From: JANQMX01 sp965247175
Lineage (GTDB): Bacteria > Pseudomonadota > Alphaproteobacteria > Kiloniellales > DSM-21159
NCBI GenBank assembly: GCA_965247175.1
Contig: OZ252006.1
Location: 4,402,001 to 4,466,000, forward strand
Direction of reading: 5' to 3'
Length of the DNA: 64,000 bases
The notes under the pieces were generated by a model. It saw only the letters and a program-made list of their open reading frames with translations. It was not told the origin of the DNA and ran no database searches. Made by a program: the position numbers and the translations under genes. Position 1 is the first letter of the stretch. The number at the start of each line of letters is the position of its first letter. This document shows, piece after piece, positions 1 to 8,772 of this stretch.

Positions 1-45
1 TCGGCTCACCGCCTGCTGCATGTCTGTCGCCACGTTTGCCAACAT
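1..45 (-). CDS. possible 5' end of a gene leaving the window
   Basis: An ATG on the minus strand at 45 opens a frame of 15 codons (MLANVATDMQQAVSR) that runs off the left edge without a stop. An AAGGA ribosome-binding site lies eight bases upstream of the ATG, which is why I report it. The product cannot be identified from 15 residues. The next ATG upstream (at 54) is in another frame and meets a stop quickly, so it does not compete. Confidence 0.35.
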   Translation of the reverse strand, partial: MLANVATDMQQAVSR

Positions 46-75
46 CCCAACATTCCTTCCTCTCACATCCCGCCG

Positions 76-97
76 CTCTCAACCTCACTGTTGAGAG
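76..97. terminator. hairpin in the left intergenic stretch
   Basis: An 8-bp perfect stem, CTCTCAAC pairing with GTTGAGAG around a six-base loop, is followed by GTCTTT on the plus strand. It could end a transcript entering from the left or be structure in a 5' leader. The U-run is short, so the terminator reading is weak. Nothing else is recognised between about 98 and 215. Confidence 0.3.
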
Positions 98-215
98 GTC
101 TTTCGAGACGGCAGCGATGATAGTGTCGCGTGGGATAGGTGCGCGGCCACATTCACGCTCGTGCAACGCCGACTGACGCTCGCCGTTTTGCGACTTCGGG
201 AGATTGGCGGTTAGC

Positions 216-249
216 AAAGAAAAGGCCGGGGAACTGCTGTTCCCCGGCC
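216..249 (-). terminator. intrinsic terminator of the YHS-domain gene
   Basis: An 11-bp perfect stem (GGCCGGGGAAC with GTTCCCCGGCC, loop TGCT) is followed on the minus strand by TTTTCTTT. It begins 27 bases past the stop codon of the YHS-domain gene, the normal position for a Rho-independent terminator. Confidence 0.85.
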
Positions 250-275
250 TCCGTCCAGGAGCGGTGCGCCGGCCT

Positions 276-764
276 CTAGAGGTCCTTGGCGGCCGTGTGC
301 TCGATGTCCGGCCAGTTGCGTTCCGCCTTATCGATATTGTCGTCGAGGTCTTCGAGGAATGTGGCGTAGATCTCTTCATTGAGATTGAGATAGAGCTTGC
401 CGTCCTCGATCTTCCAGAGATGCGGGTCGCCGTCGAACTTCTTGCCGACTGACACGCCGAAGGCACAAAAGCCGCCATATTGCGGGAGGTAGCGCTCGGG
501 ATCGTCCTTGAAGGCCTCAAGGTGTGCCTCGCTGGTAAAGCGGTAGGCAACGCCTTCATGCACATGTGCGAAGGCGTCCAGTCCGCGCATGGGCCTGTCC
601 TGGGTGAAGTAGGCGACGGGGTCATAGCCGTGCATGGCCAGCGGCGCACCTGCGATGGAATGACCTGGAACGACGTTGATCTCATCGGCGGCATGGGACG
701 GCACGGCTGCCCCGATCAAGGCCGCTGAGACAAGGCTCGCCATAGCAAGCTTTGTGAGCATCAT
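276..764 (-). CDS. YHS domain-containing exported protein
   Basis: A 162-residue protein with a signal peptide (charged start, hydrophobic core at about residues 5-22, cleavage likely after SHA). It then carries a YHS-type domain: the core GYDPVAYF near residue 47 and the YGGFCAFG segment near 96-103 are typical of the family. YHS domains are small folds often linked to metal or haem handling, but the substrate of this exported group is not known. GGGAGATT lies before the ATG, and a strong terminator follows, so it appears monocistronic. The second Met is an alternative start. The family is sure; the function is not. Confidence 0.85.
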   Translation of the reverse strand: MMLTKLAMASLVSAALIGAAVPSHAADEINVVPGHSIAGAPLAMHGYDPVAYFTQDRPMRGLDAFAHVHEGVAYRFTSEAHLEAFKDDPERYLPQYGGFCAFGVSVGKKFDGDPHLWKIEDGKLYLNLNEEIYATFLEDLDDNIDKAERNWPDIEHTAAKDL

Positions 765-906
765 GACTGAATCTCCCTTTGGTTCGGATGCTGCCCGGCA
801 ATGCGACGCGGGCAGAAACTCGGACGTGGGGCTTCTGGAGATTCAGCCAATATTACCTGAATTGTTTGGTTTCTTGGGCAAACTTCTCAGGACGAGCTGC
901 AAAGAA

Positions 907-1851
907 TCACTCACTTTCCCTTGCCGATCGCATCTCCCGCGGGCTGCGTCCGTAGCGACTCGTGAAGGCGCGAGAGAAGGCGGCCGGGGACCGGTAACCC
1001 ACGTCGGCCGCGATCTGTTGTATCGCCGTGCGGCTGCCGGTCAGCAAGTTCATGGCTTTCTGCAGGCGCAGGTTGGCCAGATAGCTCATGGGCGGGCAGC
1101 CCATCAGCGACTGGAAGCGCTCGGCAAAGCGGCTGCGTGACATGCCTGCTTCTCGGGCGAGGCGCTCGATGGTCCAGTCCTGCGCCAAGCTGCGGTGCAT
1201 CAAGTTCAGCGCCTTGCCAATACGCGGATCGGTCATGGCCTCGACAATTCCAGCCAAGGTCGAGTCGCGTTCTGCGCAGGTTCTTACAGCCTCGATAAAT
1301 AGTGCTTCGGATAGGCGGTTGACCGAGGCGGTAACACCAGGCGGACCGGCAAACATCTGGCGAACGATCAGACGCATCAGCTCGTCGGTCCAAGGGGCCC
1401 GCGCCCTGTCTTCAGCCGTAATCAGGAGATGGCTGGGTAGCGCTCTCAACAGCGGATGGTCGGCTCCGTCGGCAAAACTGAGATGTCCGCAAATGAGCTT
1501 TGTTTCTGCGCGGCCCTCGCTTTCGGCAGCATGGGCGCCGCTATAGACCAGCAGCCCATCGCCCTTGTAGCCAGCCCGCTGCAGAACGTCCTCAAGCCGC
1601 GCCGCTTGTTGTCCGGGACCGTGGCAAAGCACGTGGGCGCTGCCGTTTGGAATGACGATCAAGTCGCCTGGCTCGAGCAGCACCGCGTGGCCATCGATTT
1701 CGACGTAACAGCGCCCTTGGACGGCGAGATGGAAGCGCGTGGCATTCCCATAGGCCGGCACGGCGACTGCGAAGGGCGGGTTGAAGGCCGCGCGAAAGTA
1801 CAGGGTGCCGCGCAGTTGGAGAAGATCGAGGATGTCGCTCAGAACATCCAT
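907..1851 (-). CDS. AraC family transcriptional regulator with cupin sensor domain
   Basis: A 314-residue regulator. Residues about 10-100 form a cupin-type ligand domain (ends in a PGDLIVIP turn), and residues about 205-314 form the double helix-turn-helix AraC DNA-binding domain (GMSRSRF in the first helix pair, DVGYRSPAAFSRAF in the second). I chose the ATG at 1851 because AGGAGG lies nine bases before it; an upstream in-frame start at 1938 would overlap the divergent gene. The cupin_6/AraC type often controls a nearby oxidoreductase or hydrolase gene. Here the closest candidate is the divergent DUF488 gene, which is an inference. The ligand is unknown. Confidence 0.9.
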   Translation of the reverse strand: MDVLSDILDLLQLRGTLYFRAAFNPPFAVAVPAYGNATRFHLAVQGRCYVEIDGHAVLLEPGDLIVIPNGSAHVLCHGPGQQAARLEDVLQRAGYKGDGLLVYSGAHAAESEGRAETKLICGHLSFADGADHPLLRALPSHLLITAEDRARAPWTDELMRLIVRQMFAGPPGVTASVNRLSEALFIEAVRTCAERDSTLAGIVEAMTDPRIGKALNLMHRSLAQDWTIERLAREAGMSRSRFAERFQSLMGCPPMSYLANLRLQKAMNLLTGSRTAIQQIAADVGYRSPAAFSRAFTSRYGRSPREMRSARESE

Positions 1852-1927
1852 ATTGCTGTTCCTCCTGACGCATCGGACGATAAGATAAAAGTTCTTCCAG
1901 TATGCGTCGAGAGAGCCGGAGACTGAG

Positions 1928-2284
1928 ATGTTTCGCATGAAACGCGTCTACGCGATGCCTGCGTCTGAAGACGGCTTCCGCGTGCTGACCGACCGGCTGT
2001 GGCCGCGTGGTCTGAAGAAAGAGGCCGCCGCGGTCGATCTCTGGCTGAAGGAGGTCGCCCCTTCGACCGAGCTGCGCAACTGGTTCAAGCACGAGGCCCC
2101 GCGCTGGCCGGAGTTCCAAATCCGTTATCGGCAGGAGCTGGCCATGCCGGAGCGCCAAAGCGCGCTTCAGCGGCTGCGAGAGCTGGAGAGGGAACATGGC
2201 ACGGTCACGCTGCTCTTCGCCGTGCGCGAGGAGGTGCAGAACCACACGCAGGTTCTGATGGCCGAACTAAACGACGAGGCTTAG
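1928..2284 (+). CDS. DUF488 family protein (YeaO-like)
   Basis: A 118-residue protein matching the DUF488 family by its length and the conserved LTDRLWPRG block near residue 20 and the WLKEVAPS block near 38. The family has no firmly established biochemical role. It is transcribed away from the AraC regulator, with 76 bases between the two starts, so shared control is plausible. GGAG six bases before the ATG supports the start; a second in-frame ATG lies three codons later. Its 3' end overlaps the convergent protease gene by four bases. Confidence 0.88.
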   Translation: MFRMKRVYAMPASEDGFRVLTDRLWPRGLKKEAAAVDLWLKEVAPSTELRNWFKHEAPRWPEFQIRYRQELAMPERQSALQRLRELEREHGTVTLLFAVREEVQNHTQVLMAELNDEA

Positions 2285-2880
2285 AAGCGCAGCACCAGCT
2301 GGTCGCCGCGCACTTCGTAGCCTTTGAGGCGGTTCAGGAAGCTCATGCCCAGGAGCGGCATGTCGAGCGGTCCCTCGAGAACGGAGGCTTCTACGTTATC
2401 CAAACGCAGGCGCCCGGATTGCACGCGACGGAGCGCAACCGGAGCGCCGCGGACGATGCCGTTCGCCGTGTGATAGCGCTTGGTGTAGTCCTTGTCCTGC
2501 AGCTGCAGGCGCAGCTTCTTGGCATGCTCGGCGCCCAAGGCAACGTCGGTGGCGCCGGTGTCGACCAGGAAGGTCATGTCGACGCCGTTGACCTTGGCGG
2601 TGAGGTAGTAATGGCCACCCGGCCCACGGGGCAGAGAAAGCTCACGACGGATGTTGTCGTCAAACGATGTACCTTGAACATCGACGGCGGCGTTCTGCAG
2701 CTCGGCGCCCCCTTGACGGTCGCGGGTCTCCGGTGCCGACGGCGCACTCCTGGTTTCCTGGGTGGTCTGCTGAGTCTCGACATAACCCTCGGCCACCGCG
2801 CCCGGCAGCCGTTGCATGCGCTCATGCATCAGCAGCACGGCAGTCAGCAGAATTGCGCTCATGAAGAGAATGGATCGCAT
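2281..2880 (-). CDS. membrane-anchored retropepsin-like aspartic protease (TIGR02281 type)
   Basis: A 199-residue protein. An N-terminal transmembrane helix (about residues 4-18) is followed by a low-complexity linker to about residue 80, then a single retropepsin-like domain. The catalytic motif DTGA lies at 107-110, preceded by FLV as in clan AA proteases. One domain means the active enzyme should be a homodimer, probably with the protease in the periplasm. I took the ATG at 2880; the only longer start is a TTG at 2919. Substrates of this bacterial family are not established. It runs convergently into the DUF488 gene. Confidence 0.85.
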   Translation of the reverse strand: MRSILFMSAILLTAVLLMHERMQRLPGAVAEGYVETQQTTQETRSAPSAPETRDRQGGAELQNAAVDVQGTSFDDNIRRELSLPRGPGGHYYLTAKVNGVDMTFLVDTGATDVALGAEHAKKLRLQLQDKDYTKRYHTANGIVRGAPVALRRVQSGRLRLDNVEASVLEGPLDMPLLGMSFLNRLKGYEVRGDQLVLRF

Positions 2881-3024
2881 CGCATCGGCCCTCGGCCTTG
2901 TCGCATCCGTGGGAGGCAATTCTACAGTTCAAAGGTGAAGTGCCCGCTAAGGAGTGGGAGGCATTTTAGGCAATGCCGTTAACCATGGCTCGCCGAGCGG
3001 TTTGGTTTTCCGCGGTGGCGGCCT

Positions 3025-4029
<1,005 letters not shown>

Positions 4030-4146
4030 GGCTTCGCTCCACGGCGATTGCTTTTTCGACCTTGCACGGCAGTCTAGCTGCGCGGCGGGGCGGCAAACTT
4101 CATAACACCGTCATCGCAGCGTGATCGCCGTGGTGGAGGAGAGGCA

Positions 4147-4923
4147 ATGCAGTTAGACGGCAAGGTGGCCCTGGTCACCGGTGGTGCGCGTGGGATTGGC
4201 TTGGCCTGTGTGCGGGAACTGGCCGTGGAAGGCGCCAAGGTGCTGTTCTGCGACGTCAACGCGGAAGGCGGAGAAGCAGCAGCCGAGAGCCTGCGGCAAG
4301 AGGGCTTGGAGGTTGCTTTCACCACCTGCGACGTCGGCGACAAGACGCAGGTCGATGCACTGGTCGCCGAGGCCGTCTCCCGCTACGGGCGGCTCGATGT
4401 TGCCGTCGCCAACGCCGGCATCGTCCATGCCGCGGAGTTTCTCGACCTTTCGGAGGACGACTTCGACCGGGTCATCCGCGTGAATCTCAAGGGGGTTTTC
4501 CTGACCGGTCAGGCGGCCGCGCGCCAGATGGCGGCGCAGGGCCATGGCGGCACCATCGTCAACATGTCCTCCGTCAACGCGGTGATGGCCATCCCGGCAA
4601 TCACGCCCTACGTGGTCGCAAAGGGCGGCGTCAACCAGCTGACCAAGGTGATGGCTCTGGCGCTCGCCGACCATGGCATCCGGGTCAACGGTATTGGTCC
4701 TGGCTCGATCGCGACCGAGATGGCCGAGGCCGTGCTAGCCGATCCGGAGAAGCGCCGTGCCGCGCTCTGCCGCACACCCATGGGGCGCTTCGGCGAGCCA
4801 CGCGAGATTGGGCGAATCTGCGTGTTCCTGGCGAGCGGAGAGTCGAGCTACATCACCGGCCAGATCATCTATCCGGACGGTGGCCGCTTGGCGTTGAACT
4901 ACACGGTGCCGGTGAAGGACTAG
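4147..4923 (+). CDS. SDR family NAD(P)-dependent oxidoreductase
   Basis: A 258-residue classical short-chain dehydrogenase. The cofactor glycine motif TGGARGIG is at 11-18, NAG at 89-91, the catalytic Ser near 141-142, and the catalytic YVVAK (Tyr155, Lys159) follows. The C-terminal PDGG signature is present. Asp36 after the second strand (FCD) favours NAD over NADP. GGAGGAGAGG precedes the ATG. The sequence resembles 3-ketoacyl-reductase or sugar dehydrogenase-type SDRs, but the substrate cannot be read from it and the neighbours give no clue. Confidence 0.9.
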   Translation: MQLDGKVALVTGGARGIGLACVRELAVEGAKVLFCDVNAEGGEAAAESLRQEGLEVAFTTCDVGDKTQVDALVAEAVSRYGRLDVAVANAGIVHAAEFLDLSEDDFDRVIRVNLKGVFLTGQAAARQMAAQGHGGTIVNMSSVNAVMAIPAITPYVVAKGGVNQLTKVMALALADHGIRVNGIGPGSIATEMAEAVLADPEKRRAALCRTPMGRFGEPREIGRICVFLASGESSYITGQIIYPDGGRLALNYTVPVKD

Positions 4924-4932
4924 ACGTTAGAT

Positions 4933-4959
4933 ACCGGCGCTGGCGCGCCTTGCGCCGGT
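4933..4959. terminator. hairpin between two convergent genes
   Basis: ACCGGCGC pairs with GCGCCGGT across an 11-base loop in the 51-base gap between the SDR gene and the convergent trcR-like gene. Neither side has a run of T, so a terminator role rests mainly on position. Confidence 0.3.
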
Positions 4960-4974
4960 GCCGGCCCGATATCT

Positions 4975-5595
4975 CTAGTAGCTCTCGCCGAAGCCGGCAG
5001 GGGCCTCGTCGATGGGCGGCAGCTCTTCGCCGGTCGGGGCAGCAGGCTCTGCCGGCCCTTCGAGCTTGTCTCTCGCCTTTCCGGCCTTCTCGACGGCCTG
5101 GTTGAGATCGACCTGGGTGCAAAGCCCCAAGAGCACCGGGTCGCGCGGCCGAATGTTGGGCGTGTTCCAATGGGTGCGCTCGCGCACGGCCAGGATGGTC
5201 GCCTTGGTCGTGCCGATCAGCCTTACGATCTGGCTGTCCTTCAGCTCCGGATGATTGCGCAGCAGCCAGGCAATGCCGTCCGGCTTGTCCTGGCGTTTGG
5301 CGACGGGTGTGTAGCGCGGGCCGGCGGTGCGCTTCTTCGGCTGCGGCAAGTCGCGCTTTAGCATGCGCAGCTTGCGGTTCGCGTCCTGCGTACCGAGCTC
5401 GATTTCTTCCTTGGTCAGCTGGCCATTCGCGATGGGGTCCAGGCCGCGCACGCCGGCGGCGACCTGCCCATCCGCGATCCCCTGTACCTCCAGAAGGTGC
5501 AGGCCGCAGAAATCCGCGATCTGCTCAAAGGTGAGGCTCGTGTTCTCGACCAGCCACACGGCGGTCGCTTTCGGCATAAGGGGTTGGTTCGCCAT
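4975..5595 (-). CDS. trcR: cell-cycle transcriptional regulator TrcR (DUF1013)
   Basis: A 206-residue protein that matches the DUF1013/TrcR family of alphaproteobacteria, with the conserved N-terminal KATAVWLVENT block and the central PDGIAWLLRNHPE and IVRLIGTT blocks. In Caulobacter this family is tied to cell-cycle transcription through RNA polymerase. The C-terminal 30 residues are Pro/Glu-rich and probably disordered. It is encoded alone. The assignment rests on recognising the family; the DNA target here is unknown. Confidence 0.85.
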   Translation of the reverse strand: MANQPLMPKATAVWLVENTSLTFEQIADFCGLHLLEVQGIADGQVAAGVRGLDPIANGQLTKEEIELGTQDANRKLRMLKRDLPQPKKRTAGPRYTPVAKRQDKPDGIAWLLRNHPELKDSQIVRLIGTTKATILAVRERTHWNTPNIRPRDPVLLGLCTQVDLNQAVEKAGKARDKLEGPAEPAAPTGEELPPIDEAPAGFGESY

Positions 5596-5755
5596 AATCT
5601 TCTCCGTCTCGGCGCCGAGCCTTTGGCCGGGGCCGCGCTCCCTCTCGGAAGCTCATCACCATGTTGGGATAAGAGCTATATAGGCCGCCAGGAAGGGCAA
5701 CGAAAGCCCCTTTCGCCAGAGCCGTCATCAGGCCGTCAAGCGAAAGGGCGCTGCC

Positions 5756-6751
5756 CTAGGCGGTCAGAATGATCTTCCCAACGTGGGTGCTGCTCTCCAT
5801 CAGGGCATGGGCCGCCGCCGCTTGATCGAGCGGAAAGGTCTTATGCACCAGCGGCCGGATGCGGCCGGCGGAGATTAGGGGCCAGACCCGGGCTTCCAGG
5901 TTGGCGGCGATCGCGGCCTTGAAGCCGATATCCCGGGGTCGCAGGGTCGAACCGGTGATCGTCAGGCGTTTCAGCATCACCTTGAGAAAATCGATCTCGA
6001 CCTTGGAGCCGCCGAGGAAGGCGATGAAGACCAAGCGGCCGTCCGGTCTCAGCAGATCGATGTCCTTCGCGATGTAGGGGCCGCCGACCATGTCGAGGAT
6101 GACATTGGCCCCGCCGGTCAGTTCTTTGGTGCCCGTGAACCAGTCCTCTTCCCGGTAGTTGAAGGCTTTCTCGGCACCGAGCTCTTCGCAGATTCGGCAC
6201 TTCTCCGCGCTACCCGCTGTGGTGAGCACCCGTGCGCCGAAGGCCTTGGCAAGCTGGATGGCGGTGGTGCCGATGCCGGAGGAGCCGCCGTGGACCAGGA
6301 AGGTCTCCCCGGCCTGCAGGCCGGCCCGGTCGAAGACGTTTGACCAGACGGTGAAGAAGGTCTCCGGCAGGCCCGCGGCCTCGACTGCCGTCAGGCCATC
6401 GGGAAAGGGCAGGCACTGAGCCTCCGGCGCAATGCAGTACTCGGCGTAGCCGCCGCCACTGACCAAAGCGCAGACCTGGTCGCCCGGCGAGAGCTGTCGA
6501 ACGGCCGGGCCGCAGGCAACTACCTCGCCAGCGATCTCCAGTCCCGGAATATCGGGTGCGCCCGGCGGCGGTGGGTAACCGCCCTTGCGCTGCAACACGT
6601 CTGGGCGATTGACGCCGGCCGCTACAACCTTGATCAGGACATGGCCCTCTCCCGGTTCTGGCATCGGTCGTTTCGTAGGGCGTAGAACGTCGGGCTCGCC
6701 GGGCTCGACGATCTCGATGGCTGTGATTTCTTGCGGCAGGCTGGACGTCAT
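5756..6751 (-). CDS. NAD(P)H quinone oxidoreductase, zeta-crystallin/PIG3 type
   Basis: A 331-residue member of the zinc-free medium-chain dehydrogenases. An N-terminal GroES-like fold contains GVNRPDVLQRKG (47-58). The Rossmann half carries HGGSSGIGTTA (154-164), the NADPH-binding loop typical of quinone oxidoreductases. No structural or catalytic zinc ligands are visible in the expected places. It probably reduces quinones or alpha,beta-unsaturated carbonyls in the cytosol. I start it at 6751 because a 52-residue N-terminal extension in the longer frame has no family resemblance and would overlap the divergent DUF1192 gene. Confidence 0.88.
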   Translation of the reverse strand: MTSSLPQEITAIEIVEPGEPDVLRPTKRPMPEPGEGHVLIKVVAAGVNRPDVLQRKGGYPPPPGAPDIPGLEIAGEVVACGPAVRQLSPGDQVCALVSGGGYAEYCIAPEAQCLPFPDGLTAVEAAGLPETFFTVWSNVFDRAGLQAGETFLVHGGSSGIGTTAIQLAKAFGARVLTTAGSAEKCRICEELGAEKAFNYREEDWFTGTKELTGGANVILDMVGGPYIAKDIDLLRPDGRLVFIAFLGGSKVEIDFLKVMLKRLTITGSTLRPRDIGFKAAIAANLEARVWPLISAGRIRPLVHKTFPLDQAAAAHALMESSTHVGKIILTA

Positions 6752-6848
6752 GGCGCGGACTTGCTGCTTCTCGGCTTGGTTTTGGTCTGCTGTCGTGGGC
6801 GGTGTAGTATGGCGGCTACCAGCAAGGCAAGGAAACGGGAGGAAGACC

Positions 6849-7037
6849 ATGGACCCGGAAGAGTTCGAACCGCGCAAGGCTATTGCCAAGCCTGTGGACC
6901 TGGACAACCTGGGCGTGGAGGAGCTGCGCGACTACCTGGCCGAGCTGGAAACCGAAGCCGACCGCGTGCGAGCCAAGATCGCCAGCAAGACGGACTACCG
7001 GGGCGCCGCAGAGTCCTTTTTCAAGCCCTCGCAATAA
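6849..7037 (+). CDS. DUF1192 family small protein
   Basis: A 62-residue, acidic, helical protein. The block NLGVEELRDYLAELE (20-34) is the signature of the small alphaproteobacterial DUF1192 family, and the C-terminus ends AESFFKP as is common there. The helix has heptad-like spacing and may self-associate. GGAAGACC precedes the ATG. It diverges from the quinone oxidoreductase gene, with about 97 bases between starts. The function of the family is not known. Confidence 0.8.
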   Translation: MDPEEFEPRKAIAKPVDLDNLGVEELRDYLAELETEADRVRAKIASKTDYRGAAESFFKPSQ

Positions 7038-7168
7038 GAACGCACACTAAAAAAGTACACCTAAACCTTGAGCTGCTAAATTAGGCATTTCTTCAGCATC
7101 CTGAGTTGTTATGCGGGCATTGAACGTTGCCACGACGGCTATCCCGCCTCCCAGCAATAGGGTCCATC

Positions 7169-7543
7169 ATGCCGAGCGAGTTGCGAAAGATCATCTTCGA
7201 GCGCCGCGAGCTCTATGATGCCATTGTTGCTTACAACCTCCGCAGCAAGAACAAGCTCCCGGTCGGGGAGCTGCAGCTTGTCGAGGTCGGCCAGGATGAC
7301 GAGGTCTTCGCTGTCTTCCACATCATCAATCTCTCCACCGGCCAAGCGATCGAGAAGCGGCTTGGCGCCTCCTATATCGCGGCCGCGCTGCTGACCTATT
7401 GCAAGAGCAAGCGCATCCCGGTCTCTCGCAGCTTCCGCAAGTCGCTGACCTGTCACGAGGGCGATGTGGCGCTGATGATGACGAACGCGCGCCGCACCAC
7501 GTCGACGGAGAATGGCGCCGATCAGTCGCAAGCGGCGGCTTAG
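7169..7543 (+). CDS. conserved alphaproteobacterial protein of unknown function
   Basis: A 124-residue protein beginning MPSELRKIIF. I recall a family of small alphaproteobacterial proteins with this opening but no named domain. The middle reads as a beta-rich segment followed by an amphipathic helix (ASYIAAALLTYCKSKRIPVSR), and the tail is polar and probably unstructured. The start is the ATG at 7169; the upstream in-frame start at 7127 adds residues without family resemblance. It stands alone with no obvious partner. I cannot assign a function. Confidence 0.65.
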   Translation: MPSELRKIIFERRELYDAIVAYNLRSKNKLPVGELQLVEVGQDDEVFAVFHIINLSTGQAIEKRLGASYIAAALLTYCKSKRIPVSRSFRKSLTCHEGDVALMMTNARRTTSTENGADQSQAAA

Positions 7544-7743
7544 AGCGTTCCTCAGCACTTCCTAGCCACTTTTTCCTAGGGCCAGCGGCTTTGGGATGTC
7601 CTTGCACGTCGTGGCATGATTAACTGATCTCCAGCCTAGAACTGTGCGCCCGGCTTCGCCCCGGACCTACAGTCAGAAATTGTAAGCCCCGGCTCGTCGC
7701 GACGACCGAGTAATGCAAGGGGCGGAGAACGGGAGGTCAGGCC

Positions 7744-8424
7744 ATGCAGGAAGCGGCACCGAGCGGTGCGTCGTGGTTGGGCAGGTTTCCCGAGCTCATG
7801 GTTTTGTCCCAAGACGATCGGGATCTGCTCGGCGAGCGGGCCGCCGTGGTAAGCCTGCCGCCGGGGCAGACGATCTTTGCCCCCGGCCATCCGGCCGAGC
7901 AGTTCCTATTGGTGCTCGACGGCACGGTCAGGGTCCAGCAGTCGGCGGCCAGTGGCCGTGAGATCGTTCTCTACCGCGTGTCCAGCGGCGAAAGCTGCAT
8001 TCTCACGACCGCCTGTCTGCTTTCCCAAGACAGCTACTATGCCGAGGGCTTGACCGAGACGCCGGTCACCGCGGTCGCCGTGCCGCGCGCGGCCTTCGAT
8101 GCGCTGATGGCCCGGTCCAGCCAATTCCGACAGTTCGTCTTCTCGAACTACGCCCAGCGCATCACGGACCTCCTGCATGTGGTGGAGGAGGTTGCCTTTG
8201 AGCGCATCGACAAGCGCTTGGCTCAGCGCCTGCTCGAGCGAGCCGGGGAAGGCGGAGAGCTGAACACGACCCATCAGGACCTGGCGAGCGAGCTCGGCTC
8301 TGCCCGCGAGGTGGTGAGCCGTCACCTAAAGGAGTTTCAGCGCCGCGGCTGGCTCGATCTTTCGCGTGGGCGTATTGCGGTGGTCGATCGCGAGGCGATC
8401 GCCGGCCTGGCGGCCGCCGACTGA
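7744..8424 (+). CDS. Crp/Fnr-type regulator of the sulfur operon, two cysteines
   Basis: A 226-residue regulator: cyclic-nucleotide-binding-like beta roll (about 20-135), long dimer helix (about 135-165), and winged helix with recognition segment GSAREVVSRHLKEF (185-198). It has exactly two cysteines, Cys85 and Cys91, in GESCILTTACLL at the end of the beta roll. It has no N-terminal Fnr-type iron-sulfur cysteine cluster. A pair of cysteines at this place next to persulfide-handling genes suggests a thiol/persulfide sensor; that is an inference. GGGAGG lies before the ATG. The DUF2892-MBL-SQR-SulP genes follow on the same strand. Confidence 0.88.
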   Translation: MQEAAPSGASWLGRFPELMVLSQDDRDLLGERAAVVSLPPGQTIFAPGHPAEQFLLVLDGTVRVQQSAASGREIVLYRVSSGESCILTTACLLSQDSYYAEGLTETPVTAVAVPRAAFDALMARSSQFRQFVFSNYAQRITDLLHVVEEVAFERIDKRLAQRLLERAGEGGELNTTHQDLASELGSAREVVSRHLKEFQRRGWLDLSRGRIAVVDREAIAGLAAAD

Positions 8425-8460
8425 GCTTCAACGGCGCAGACCATCTGCGTTCACATCTTC

Positions 8461-8499
8461 GTGACTAAGTCACAGACGGCCGCTGCGGGCGTCTCTAAC
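8461..8499 (+). promoter_or_regulatory. candidate operator and promoter of the sulfur operon
   Basis: The palindrome GTGACTAAGTCAC (8461-8473) lies between the Crp-type regulator and the DUF2892 gene. A plausible -10 box, TCTAAC, is at 8494-8499, which places the palindrome centre (8467) about 40 bases before the predicted transcription start. That is the class II activator position of Crp-family proteins. No good -35 box is seen, as expected for an activated promoter. I found no second copy of the site in the window. Confidence 0.5.
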
Positions 8500-8538
8500 G
8501 TGCTGCGCAATCAAAGTCGTCAGCATAGGAGATCGCGT

Positions 8539-8733
8539 ATGCGAGCGAACGTTGGAACCATCGACCGGGCCCTTCGCATCGTCGTTGGCCTTGTCTTGAT
8601 TGCCCTTGTCTTCGTCGGTCCGCAGACCGCCTGGGGCTGGCTGGGCCTGATCCCCTTGGCAACCGCCTTTATTCGTTTCTGCCCGCTCTATCGGCTGCTC
8701 GGCATTTGCACGACGCCAAAAGCTGCCGCCTGA
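8539..8733 (+). CDS. DUF2892 (YgaP-like) inner-membrane protein
   Basis: A 64-residue protein with the family start (N-G-T-I-D-R block near residues 4-10) and two membrane segments (about 13-28 and 31-46). It ends in FCPLYRLLGI, which brings a conserved CP next to the membrane. This is the membrane part of YgaP-like proteins, which in other bacteria is fused to a rhodanese. Here it is free-standing and opens the sulfide unit. AGGAG before ATG 8539 fixes the start. It may help position sulfane-sulfur enzymes at the membrane or pass sulfur species; the role is inferred from context. Confidence 0.8.
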   Translation: MRANVGTIDRALRIVVGLVLIALVFVGPQTAWGWLGLIPLATAFIRFCPLYRLLGICTTPKAAA

Positions 8734-8772
8734 GCCAGCGGCGTCAAGAACAACAATCGGGAGGAGCAAAGT

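Noticed and set aside
907..1393. Second minus-strand frame under the AraC gene
   Set aside because: It is Arg-rich and out of frame with the recognised regulator, with no ribosome site.
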